Shown in pieces: positions 1-6,663 of a stretch of DNA of 9,100 bases. How positions within the stretch are numbered: the first letter of the stretch is position 1; the number at the start of each line of letters is the position of its first letter. The stretch covers positions 1 through 9,100 of the forward strand of contig JAFUDD010000417.1 of the NCBI GenBank assembly GCA_017459315.1, in the 5' to 3' direction. The notes under the pieces were generated by a model. The model had not been told where the DNA came from. It made no database searches and saw nothing but the letters and a program-made list of their open reading frames with translations. This DNA comes from Clostridia bacterium (GTDB lineage: Bacteria; Bacillota_A; Clostridia; Christensenellales; CAG-138). Position numbers and translations under genes: made by a program.

Positions 1-1673
1 AGCTCGCCGTGAAGGAACAGCATCGCAACCTCGCCGCCGCAGACGCTTCCGGTATTGGTGATCGTCTGTTCATAGGCTTCGCCGTTTTTCTGCCATTCGC
101 TGCGCGCAAACGTTGTGTACGACAGGCCGTGTCCGAACGGGTAGCGCACGGGAATGTTATGCGCATTGTAATACCGATAGCCGATCTCGGTGCCCTCGGC
201 GTAGATTTCGTCGATCCCCTTGCCGAACGTCGCATGGGAGGGTACGTCCTCATAGCGCAGCGGCCATGTTTCGGCCAGCTTGCCGGAGGGGTTCACCTCG
301 CCGTACAGCAGCCGGTACGCCGCCGTGCCGCCGTTCTGCCCCGGCAGATACAGGTTCAGTATCGCGCTGACGCGATCCGCAAACGGCAGCTCGACAGGCG
401 ATCCGCCGAACAGCACGACGATCACCGGCTTGCCGGTTGCCAGCAGGGATTCGACCAAGGCAAGATGCTTATCGGGCAGACGCATGTGCTCGCGGTCGCC
501 GCCCTCGGATTCGGATTCGTCGGTGAGCCCGACAAACGCCACGATCTTGTCGCACGCTTCGACCGGCACGGATGAAATACCGTTTGCCGTAAAAGCGTCC
601 TCCGGCGTCGTCACCTCGGTCGGATGGATCATCGAACTGCCCGCGCCTTGATACCGCATCTGCGTAAACATTTCACCCGCGATATGGAGGCGATCCGTTT
701 TTTGAAGCGGCAGCGCGCCGTCGTTTTGCAGCAGCACCGCGCAGTCCGCGGCGATCTCGGCAGCGAGCGCATGGTGCGCCTCCCAATCCACCGGCGTCGG
801 ATCGGCCGGCTGTACGTACCGATTGATCCAGTTTAGAATGTTGCGGCACGCGGCGTCGAGCGCCTCCATGGAAAGCGAACCGCTCGCAAGCGCGTCCAAA
901 AGATTTCTGCGGCAGATATCCGTGTCCCCGGGCATTTCGAGGTCGAGCCCCGCGTCCACGCCCATCACGCGGTCGCGTACCGCACCCCAGTCGGTCATCA
1001 CAACGCCGTCGAAGCCCCATTCCTTCCGCAGCACGTCGGTCAGGAGCCACTTGTTTTCCGAGCAATATGTGCCGTTGATCCGGTTATAGGCACACATCAT
1101 CGTCGCGGGGCGCGCATGCTTCACAATATACTCGAACGGTCTGAGGTAGAACCGCACGGTCTTTTCGCCCGCGACCGAGTTGCCCATGAAGCGGTAGTTT
1201 TCGGCGTTGTTCATCGCAAAATGCTTGACGCTGACGCCGACGCCCTTCGACTGCACGCCGTTGACCTCCGCCGCGCCGAGCACGCCCGCCAAATACGGGT
1301 CCTCGGAAAAATATTCAAAGTTGCGTCCGCAAAGCGGGTTGCGCTTGAGGTTCACACCCGGCCCGAGCAGCGTATGCACGCCGTAGTACCGGCATTCCTC
1401 GGCAATCGCCGCGCCCATACGATAGAGGTTGTCCTGGTTCCAGCCGGAAGCGGTTGCCGCCGCCGTCGGGAACGCGGTAGCGGGCTCGGATTCCGAAACG
1501 CCGTTGTCGCCCCCGGCCGTCTGCTTGCGAAGGCCGTGCGGGCCGTCGGACATGCACAGGCTCGGAACGCCGAGGCGCGGGATCGGGTTCGTATACATAA
1601 AGTCCGTGCCCGATACAAGCGCGACCTTTTCTTCCGGGGTCATTTGCCGCAATACGGCTTCCACGTCCATCAT
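1..1673 (-). CDS. Glycoside hydrolase family 3 enzyme (beta-glucosidase type), 3' end beyond window
   Basis: Retaining exo-glycosidase of family GH3, probably removing a terminal beta-linked glucose (or xylose) in the cytoplasm. 557 codons are visible and the C-terminus is cut by the window edge. The (beta/alpha)8 domain carries SDGPHG (residues 42-47), GRNFEYFSEDP (115-125), the KH pair in VKHFAMNN (K149, H150) and the nucleophile region MTDWGA with D227. The second domain has SEGGDR (388-393), with E389 the likely acid/base, followed by LP (398-399). PFGHGLSYT (511-519) precedes the start of a fibronectin-III-like domain (about 533 on). No PA14 insert and no signal peptide are seen. ATG at 1673 is chosen because GGAGG at 1681-1685 lies 7 nt away; an adjacent ATG at 1670 is the alternative. 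The start overlaps the rhamnosidase stop by 4 nt (ATGA), implying coupled translation. The GH3 family is certain; the exact sugar is inferred, since GH3 also includes xylosidases, arabinosidases and glucosaminidases. Confidence 0.95.
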   Translation of the reverse strand, partial: MMDVEAVLRQMTPEEKVALVSGTDFMYTNPIPRLGVPSLCMSDGPHGLRKQTAGGDNGVSESEPATAFPTAAATASGWNQDNLYRMGAAIAEECRYYGVHTLLGPGVNLKRNPLCGRNFEYFSEDPYLAGVLGAAEVNGVQSKGVGVSVKHFAMNNAENYRFMGNSVAGEKTVRFYLRPFEYIVKHARPATMMCAYNRINGTYCSENKWLLTDVLRKEWGFDGVVMTDWGAVRDRVMGVDAGLDLEMPGDTDICRRNLLDALASGSLSMEALDAACRNILNWINRYVQPADPTPVDWEAHHALAAEIAADCAVLLQNDGALPLQKTDRLHIAGEMFTQMRYQGAGSSMIHPTEVTTPEDAFTANGISSVPVEACDKIVAFVGLTDESESEGGDREHMRLPDKHLALVESLLATGKPVIVVLFGGSPVELPFADRVSAILNLYLPGQNGGTAAYRLLYGEVNPSGKLAETWPLRYEDVPSHATFGKGIDEIYAEGTEIGYRYYNAHNIPVRYPFGHGLSYTTFARSEWQKNGEAYEQTITNTGSVCGGEVAMLFLHGE

Positions 1674-4231
1674 TCTGCTTCCTCCGTGTAAAGATAGGTT
1701 CCGGCGGGCACCGTTTCGGTGCGACCGGAGGGCAAAACCACCTGTGCCGTGCCGTTGGCGGGCACCGTGACCGTATAGGTCGTTGTTCCGTTTTCCCGCG
1801 TCCATGCGCACGCCACAACGCCGTATACGCTGTTATAGCGCGCCTCGGCGTGCGTGAAGTGTCCGCCCGGTCGCGGCGCTACGGTGAAATGGTTCTCGCC
1901 GTCCACATGGATGCCGCACATAGTTTCGATCAGCCATTCGCAGACCGCACCTTTCGAGTAATGGTTCAAAGAGCCGATGCCGCCCTCCTTGCTGTTCGGG
2001 CCTTCCCATGCCTCCCAGATCGTCGTTGCGCCCGCCTTCGGCATAGAGAGCCAGCCCGGAATCTGTTCGTTTTCAAGCAGCCGGTACGCGGCGTCGAGGT
2101 CATACGACGCAAGCACATCCATGATCAGCGGCGTGGAAAGGAAGCCCGTGCCGAGCCGCCAGTCATAATGCTCCAGCGCCTTGATCAGCCGTTCCTTGGC
2201 AAACGCCGCCTGCTCCTTGGTCAACAGATCGAGCGCGAGCGGGCGCACCAGCTGCGCCTGCCGGTCGGTGTCGAGCGCGTATTTGCCCTGCGACACAAGC
2301 GATTGATACGCGGCTTTGCAGCCGTCGGCGTAGGTCTGGAACGCTTTGGCGTCCTCGGTATGCCCGAGACGTTTGGCAATCTCGGCCATCAGGCCGAGGA
2401 CATAGGCGGTGTAGGCCGTGCTGACCTCCGGGTGCGGGGCGATATAATCCGTCCACACAAACGCGCACACATCGGCAGGCTCCGCCCATTCGCCGTAGCT
2501 CTGCCCCGCGTTGACAAGGTATTGTTTCACCGACGGATCGACGGTCACGCGCTCCGCCATGAAGCCCGTTTTGCCGCAGCGGCGCTCCATGAAGCGCGCA
2601 TACCTTGCCATGCCGTCATAAAATGTCGAAAGTACGGTTTCGTCGCCGAAGATATCGGCAAAGCGGTACGGCAGCAGCACGCCGACATCCGACCAGCCGA
2701 CCGAGCCGTTCATCGTCCACATATAGAAGTCTGCGCCGCCGTCCGGTGTGATGTGCGGGAGACGGCCGTTCTGTTTCTGCCAGTCGTAAACGTCGTGCAG
2801 ATACTTTTTGGCAAACGGCGCGAAATCGAATAGGTACGCCGCCGTCTTAAAGAAGATCTGCGCGTCGCCGGTCCAGCCGTGGCGCTCGCGCGTCGGACAG
2901 TCGGTCGGGATATCCAAATGGTTCGACTTGGCCGACCACACGGTTGCATCGAAGAAACGGTTCAGCAGCGCGTTCGACGAGGAGAAGAACCCCGTCTGCT
3001 CCATGTCCGAATACACCGCGATCGAGCGGATCGCTTCGGGATTCAGCTCTACGTCCGTTTCAACCTCGGCATAGCGGAAGCCGAATACCGCAAACGTCGT
3101 CTTGTAATCGTTGCGGCCATCCTTGCAGATATATTCGATCTGCTGCAGGGGCGTCGTCTTTTTCTTATTGGACAGTTGAATGTTGCGAAGCGTCAGATTG
3201 CCGTTCTCGTCGAGCATCTCCCCAAAGCGCCACAGCATTCGCTGTCCCCGCTTTGCATCCACCGAAAAGGTCACATACCCCGCTATATTCTGCCCGAAAT
3301 CCAACAGATATTTCCCGTTCGGCGCGGTCGTGATCACGGGCTTGAATGTCTCATGCTCGGTGACCGGGACGTTGTTCGACGCGGAAGGAACGACGTTATG
3401 CGTCGTTTCCTTGGCCTTGCCGCTGAACGACGGAACACGCCACACCTCGACGAGCTCGCCGTCTTTATTGTCTGCAAAGCGGATCGGGCCGTCGTTCGAC
3501 CAGTCCCACGAAGCGTCGGTGCCGACCGTTTCGGTCGTGCCGTCGGCATAAACGATCTCGAGCTGCAAAAGCAGCTTCGTCGCTTTGCCGTACTGATACG
3601 TCAGCCCCCATGCGCCGGTGCTGCCGCGATACCAGCCGTCGGCAAGCTGCGCGAAAAGGATGTTTTCGCCCTGCCGCAAAAGGCCGGTCACGTCATAGGT
3701 CTGGTACTGGACGCGCTTGCGGTAGTCCGTATAGCCGGGCGCGAAGCAGAAATCGCCGATCTTTTCCCCGCCGAGCCGCGCTTCATACAGCCCGCAGGCC
3801 GAAGCGTACAGCCGCGCCTTTTTGACGGTTTTGCAGACGGTAAACGTTTTGCGGAAGCAATCGACCGGATAGCGCCGCTTTTTCGAGGGCGCATAGTTTC
3901 CGGTGATCCACTTGGCCGTCCAGTCGGAGGGCCTTAGAAGGCCGATCTCGAAGAACGATTCCGCCCACTCGCCCGGCTGATCGTTCTCATTCCAAAGGCG
4001 CACGCGCCACGCAATGCGTTCGCCGCTGCACAGCGCATGCGGATACGCCGCCCGCATGGAATCGCCGCTTACCTTGCCGCTGTCCCAAACGGTTTCGTCC
4101 CCGCGTGTGCAAACGATCTGATACGCGGTTTGTTTTCGGTCGCCCTCGCAATTCCACATCAGCCGCGGATGCGGTATATCGATGCCCAAAGGATTTTTCA
4201 AATACTCGGTGCGTAAACGGATGGCGTTCAT
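1670..4231 (-). CDS. GH78 alpha-L-rhamnosidase, cytoplasmic
   Basis: Inverting glycosidase that releases terminal alpha-L-rhamnose; 853 residues, close to the usual size of bacterial GH78. An N-terminal beta domain (about 1-110) leads to a Bac_rhamnosid_N domain (about 125-290) with GLYEARLGG (147-155) and LADGWYRG (196-203). A further beta domain follows with LLDFGQNIAGY (309-319). The (alpha/alpha)6 catalytic barrel spans about 410-770 and a beta C-terminal domain about 775-853. The catalytic loop DCPTRERHGWTGD gives D444, E449 and D456. This spacing matches D567/E572/D579 of Bacillus sp. GL1 RhaB, so E449 is the likely general acid. TTIWE puts the candidate general base at E740, and NHYSKGAVCEW (756-766) is also typical. 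There is no signal peptide, so the substrate must be imported. The start at 4231 lies 7 nt from GGAGG; ATG at 4234 (1-nt overlap with the upstream stop, only 4 nt from GGAGG) is the alternative. The substrate could be a flavonoid glycoside, a saponin or a rhamnogalacturonan fragment. Confidence 0.96.
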   Translation of the reverse strand: MNAIRLRTEYLKNPLGIDIPHPRLMWNCEGDRKQTAYQIVCTRGDETVWDSGKVSGDSMRAAYPHALCSGERIAWRVRLWNENDQPGEWAESFFEIGLLRPSDWTAKWITGNYAPSKKRRYPVDCFRKTFTVCKTVKKARLYASACGLYEARLGGEKIGDFCFAPGYTDYRKRVQYQTYDVTGLLRQGENILFAQLADGWYRGSTGAWGLTYQYGKATKLLLQLEIVYADGTTETVGTDASWDWSNDGPIRFADNKDGELVEVWRVPSFSGKAKETTHNVVPSASNNVPVTEHETFKPVITTAPNGKYLLDFGQNIAGYVTFSVDAKRGQRMLWRFGEMLDENGNLTLRNIQLSNKKKTTPLQQIEYICKDGRNDYKTTFAVFGFRYAEVETDVELNPEAIRSIAVYSDMEQTGFFSSSNALLNRFFDATVWSAKSNHLDIPTDCPTRERHGWTGDAQIFFKTAAYLFDFAPFAKKYLHDVYDWQKQNGRLPHITPDGGADFYMWTMNGSVGWSDVGVLLPYRFADIFGDETVLSTFYDGMARYARFMERRCGKTGFMAERVTVDPSVKQYLVNAGQSYGEWAEPADVCAFVWTDYIAPHPEVSTAYTAYVLGLMAEIAKRLGHTEDAKAFQTYADGCKAAYQSLVSQGKYALDTDRQAQLVRPLALDLLTKEQAAFAKERLIKALEHYDWRLGTGFLSTPLIMDVLASYDLDAAYRLLENEQIPGWLSMPKAGATTIWEAWEGPNSKEGGIGSLNHYSKGAVCEWLIETMCGIHVDGENHFTVAPRPGGHFTHAEARYNSVYGVVACAWTRENGTTTYTVTVPANGTAQVVLPSGRTETVPAGTYLYTEEAE
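1681..1685 (-). promoter_or_regulatory. Shine-Dalgarno of the GH3 gene
   Basis: GGAGG lies inside the last codons of the rhamnosidase gene, 7 nt before ATG at 1673 and 10 nt before ATG at 1670. The spacing favours the upstream ATG. Its position within the preceding frame fits translational coupling. Confidence 0.75.
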
Positions 4232-4233
4232 CA

Positions 4234-4962
4234 TCAGTCCTCCCAAAGCTGCTGCAAAACGGGCTTGATATATTCGCTGCACCAAAGCAGCTGTCCGTCG
4301 TGGTTCAAATGAATCTGATCGTCGATAAACAGGTCGGTGCGGTAACTCGTGCCGTCAAAGGTCATGGTCTCGGCATTGACAAAGGTCATGTAATCGGATT
4401 CGTCGCACAGCGCGGCAAGCTGTCGGTTGACCGCCTTGGTCATCTCCGCATACTGCGCGCGTCCGGGCAGCAAAAGTCCGCTCATCACAACAAACTGCGC
4501 GCCGGGCAGCGCGGCATGAAACGCGGCGAACATTTCGCGCTTATACGCCATGCACTTTGCGACCTTTTCTTCCTCCGTGCCGGATAGGTTCACATAATCG
4601 TTCGAGCCGGTCTGGAAGAATACGATCTTCGGCGCATACGGGTACAGGATCCGATCCGCGTACTGCACAAGGTCATGATCGGTGCATCCTCCGAAACCGT
4701 GGTTCTGCACTGGATACGGTGCAAGATCGGTTTCCATCTCCTTCCAAAGCCGGAAGTTCGACGCGCCGTAAAACACGATCTCACCCTGCTGCGTTTTGGC
4801 GTCGTACCGCTGCTCGATGGTTTTGACTTCGCTTTCCCATCCCTTAAACAGTCCCCCGAACGGTCCCCAGCCGATCTCATATCCGGTCACGGCAAGGCCG
4901 ATCAAGACGGCGAGCAAGGCAATGCCGATTCCCCACAGCATCGCGCGCATCCCTTTTTTCAT
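4234..4962 (-). CDS. Membrane-anchored SGNH/GDSL-family hydrolase (probable carbohydrate esterase)
   Basis: Serine hydrolase of the SGNH (GDSL-like) fold, which typically removes acetyl or other acyl groups; 242 residues. A basic N-terminus (K2, K3, R6) and a hydrophobic helix at about 8-27 look like a signal anchor with the catalytic domain outside. I see no lipobox and no clear signal-peptidase site. Block I is FYGASNF, with S68 as nucleophile in place of the classic GDS. Block II is NHGFGGCT (87-94, oxyanion glycine). Block III is TGSND, with N121. Block V is DDQIHLN, with D215 and H218. All four catalytic blocks are intact. Its ATG overlaps the symporter stop by 4 nt (ATGA), with GGGAG 8 nt upstream, and its stop abuts the rhamnosidase start. 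The context suggests action on an acylated glycoside before uptake. That role is inferred; the family also contains lipases and peptidoglycan or exopolysaccharide deacetylases. Confidence 0.9.
   Translation of the reverse strand: MKKGMRAMLWGIGIALLAVLIGLAVTGYEIGWGPFGGLFKGWESEVKTIEQRYDAKTQQGEIVFYGASNFRLWKEMETDLAPYPVQNHGFGGCTDHDLVQYADRILYPYAPKIVFFQTGSNDYVNLSGTEEEKVAKCMAYKREMFAAFHAALPGAQFVVMSGLLLPGRAQYAEMTKAVNRQLAALCDESDYMTFVNAETMTFDGTSYRTDLFIDDQIHLNHDGQLLWCSEYIKPVLQQLWED
4239..4243 (-). promoter_or_regulatory. Shine-Dalgarno of the GH78 gene
   Basis: GGAGG is embedded in the final codons of the SGNH hydrolase gene. It sits 4 nt from ATG at 4234 and 7 nt from ATG at 4231. The spacing is the main reason to prefer 4231, and it argues against a longer protein starting at 4285. 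Confidence 0.7.
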
Positions 4963-6479
4963 GCGTTCTTCTCCCGCCGCGCGGCGATCTCGGCCTGCTC
5001 CTTGGTGATGTTCTTTTCGACATTCAGGAAGAACAGGATGATCGCAAGCGCGACGCCGGTGAACACCTCAAGGCCGACAAACGCAAAGCTGATGACCCAG
5101 TTCACGCTCGCGGGCTGCGCCATTGCCACGGTCAAGATGCCGTCGGCGGCGGGCTTGATATTCTCCAAGGCGACCTGCGAAATCCAGCCGTTTGCGGCAA
5201 GCGTGCTTGCGGCTTCGGCGGTGCTGTTCGCCGTGATCGGCGCGATATAGCCTGCGGCGGCGAGCATCCAGTTGAACACGCCGGTCATGATGCCGACCAT
5301 GGCGACCGCGATGATGTTGTAGATCGACATCGCCGTGCCGTCCGCGCGGATGCCGGTTTTCCATTCGACATGATCGAGGCAGTCCGCAAACAGCGCCATA
5401 AACACATAGGCGCACGGCAGGCCGCCGATGTTCTTAATGAACTGTCCGACAAGCACGATGATGAGATTATGCGGGAACAGCCAGCAGATTAAAGATCCGA
5501 GCGCATAGATCACAAAGCCCCACATTGTGACGTTGCGCTTGCCGAACTTTTTCGCAAGCGGCCACACGGCGAAGATACCGATGCCCATCGGGATACCGCC
5601 GAGCACAGAGACAAGCATCTGCGTAATGCCGTCGTTGTAGGTGCCGAGAACGTAGTTGCAGTAGTAGACGAGGCCGAGGTTCTTCAGCGTCACACCGACC
5701 GTGTAGATGAAGAAGTAGGCGTACATGAGGATCATGTATTTATCGGTAAACAGGATCTTCAGCTGCTGTCCGAAGGAAAGCTCGCTCTTTTCCCCCGCGG
5801 TTTCGGCTTCCTCGGTGACGCGCTCCTTGGTGAAGAAATATTCGACGAGCGTGAGCGGCAGCGCAATGATCGCAAGGATCGACATTAAGGTGATCCACTT
5901 GCCCTGATCGACGCCGATCATCGGCATAATCACCATCGGGAACACGAGCGCCACGAGGATGCCGCTCATCATGATCGTGGTGATCTGGTTGAATACCGAG
6001 AGCCCGCCGCGGTCGGTGCCGTTGCGCGTGGAAAGCGGCACCATGAGGTTATGGCTCATGTTGAAGATCGTGTAGGCGAACGAATAGAACAGGTTGTAGC
6101 TGATCATGACCCAGATCGCCTTGACCGTATCGCTTGCGTTCGGCACGGTGAACAGCAGGATCGCCGTGATCGTGACAAGCGGTGCCGACAGCAGCAGCCA
6201 CGGGCGCGCCTTGCCCTCCTTGGTCTTGGTGCGGTCGATCACCTGTCCCATCACGACGTTCGTGATCGCGTCGATGATCTTGGACACGATCGGAAAGATC
6301 GTCAAGAACGCCCCGCCCCACAGCGGCGTAAGGTTCAGCACGTCGGTGTAATACACATTCAGATACGTTGCCAGCACAGCATTCAAGAGCAGCGCGCCGG
6401 CAGGGCCGATCAGATAGCCGAACCATTTTTCGGCCTTGGTGACGTTCGGGGATTTCACAAGGGATGCGGGCAACTTCAT
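4959..6479 (-). CDS. GPH-family (MFS_2, MelB-like) glycoside:cation symporter
   Basis: Integral membrane secondary transporter of the glycoside-pentoside-hexuronide:cation symporter family; 506 residues, slightly longer than the usual 450-480. About twelve hydrophobic helices are visible. Diagnostic motifs are [13 protein letters not shown] (82-94) in the loop after helix II and [17 protein letters not shown] (365-381) in the second half, including the typical EWKTG. In the helix II cation-site region DAITN, D70 fits MelB D55, but the position of MelB D59 is N74. A polar, Ala-rich insertion at about 412-446 sits before the last helix and accounts for the extra length. ATG at 6479 has AGGAGG at 6486-6491, 6 nt away. 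It is the first gene of the operon and probably imports the rhamnosylated substrate, or its de-acylated form, for the cytoplasmic enzymes. The family is certain; the substrate and coupling ion are inferred. Confidence 0.95.
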   Translation of the reverse strand: MKLPASLVKSPNVTKAEKWFGYLIGPAGALLLNAVLATYLNVYYTDVLNLTPLWGGAFLTIFPIVSKIIDAITNVVMGQVIDRTKTKEGKARPWLLLSAPLVTITAILLFTVPNASDTVKAIWVMISYNLFYSFAYTIFNMSHNLMVPLSTRNGTDRGGLSVFNQITTIMMSGILVALVFPMVIMPMIGVDQGKWITLMSILAIIALPLTLVEYFFTKERVTEEAETAGEKSELSFGQQLKILFTDKYMILMYAYFFIYTVGVTLKNLGLVYYCNYVLGTYNDGITQMLVSVLGGIPMGIGIFAVWPLAKKFGKRNVTMWGFVIYALGSLICWLFPHNLIIVLVGQFIKNIGGLPCAYVFMALFADCLDHVEWKTGIRADGTAMSIYNIIAVAMVGIMTGVFNWMLAAAGYIAPITANSTAEAASTLAANGWISQVALENIKPAADGILTVAMAQPASVNWVISFAFVGLEVFTGVALAIILFFLNVEKNITKEQAEIAARREKNA

Positions 6480-6485
6480 GGGATT

Positions 6486-6491
6486 CCTCCT
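6486..6491 (-). promoter_or_regulatory. Strong Shine-Dalgarno of the symporter gene
   Basis: AGGAGG lies 6 nt upstream of the ATG at 6479. Its 5' end shares base 6491 with the dyad TGTTTTGAAAACA, so a protein bound there could also hinder initiation. Confidence 0.8.
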
Positions 6492-6503
6492 GTTTTGAAA
6501 ACA
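6491..6503. promoter_or_regulatory. Perfect 13-bp dyad next to the ribosome site, candidate operator
   Basis: TGTTTT-G-AAAACA has 6-bp arms around a single base. A one-base loop cannot form an RNA hairpin, so a DNA-binding dimer is the more likely reader. It lies about 50 nt downstream of the predicted transcription start. It differs from the catabolite-repression CRE consensus because it lacks the central CG. The dyad is certain; its function is inferred. Confidence 0.4.
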
Positions 6504-6540
6504 CTATGGGTATTTTTGATTTTCCTTTACGTACAGTTTA

Positions 6541-6554
6541 CCATATATTTATGG
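6541..6554. promoter_or_regulatory. Inverted repeat at the predicted transcription start
   Basis: CCATA-AATA-TATGG (minus-strand sense) begins about 7 nt after the TATAAT box, exactly where transcription should start. It could be a repressor operator or a small 5'-end hairpin in the mRNA. AT-rich DNA yields such repeats easily, so confidence is modest. Confidence 0.3.
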
Positions 6555-6560
6555 CTTTGT

Positions 6561-6566
6561 ATTATA
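6561..6566 (-). promoter_or_regulatory. -10 box of the symporter-esterase-GH78-GH3 operon
   Basis: A perfect TATAAT lies in the AT-rich gap, predicting a start near 6554 and a leader of about 75 nt. No TTGACA-like hexamer occurs 16-18 nt upstream; that position holds AATCGC. The promoter is therefore probably weak unless an activator helps. Confidence 0.6.
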
Positions 6567-6599
6567 GATTTGTAGGATTTTTTGCGATTTTGTACGATT
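6567..6599 (-). promoter_or_regulatory. Direct repeat upstream of the -10, candidate activator site
   Basis: AATCGTACAAAATC (6599-6586) and AATCCTACAAATC (6579-6567) are near copies whose starts are 20 nt apart, about two helical turns. The second copy ends directly before TATAAT and the pair covers the missing -35 region. Such geometry is typical of AraC-family activators, which often control GPH and glycosidase operons. No regulator gene is present in the window. Confidence 0.4.
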
Positions 6600-6609
6600 A
6601 CTTCTCCGA

Positions 6610-6644
6610 AAAGAAAAAGACGGGGCGGCATTTTGAGCCGCCCC
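6610..6644 (-). terminator. Intrinsic terminator after the surface-protein gene
   Basis: A perfect 8-bp stem GGGGCGGC/GCCGCCCC (6644-6637 and 6629-6622) with a 7-nt loop is followed by a U-rich tail CTTTTTCTTTT on the minus strand. The stop codon of the upstream gene lies about 20 nt before the stem. It separates the surface-protein gene from the catabolic operon, which has its own promoter. There is no T-run on the plus-strand side, so it works in one direction. Confidence 0.93.
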
Positions 6645-6663
6645 ATGGAGGAGAATAGAGGAA

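Noticed and set aside
2879..3937. Long plus-strand open frame (352 codons) opposite the rhamnosidase gene, and similar ones at 1850-2833 and 9-575
   Set aside because: They are antisense to well-supported GH78 and GH3 genes. Their translations are Arg/Ala/Val-rich with no recognisable domain, as expected of the complementary strand of GC-rich coding DNA.
4232..4285. Longer N-terminus for the rhamnosidase, starting at 4285
   Set aside because: The extra 18 residues are read inside the end of the SGNH gene, have no ribosome site, and precede the family-typical start (MNAIRLRTEYLKNPLGI). GGAGG at 4239-4243 points to 4231 or 4234.
6491..6503. Reading the 13-bp dyad as an RNA hairpin or terminator
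   Set aside because: The loop would be a single base and no U-run follows. A DNA operator is the only reasonable reading.
6480..6663. Riboswitch, tRNA or small RNA in the intergenic gap
   Set aside because: The predicted leader is only about 75 nt, AT-rich, and shows no clover-leaf or known aptamer core. The one strong stem is the upstream gene's terminator.
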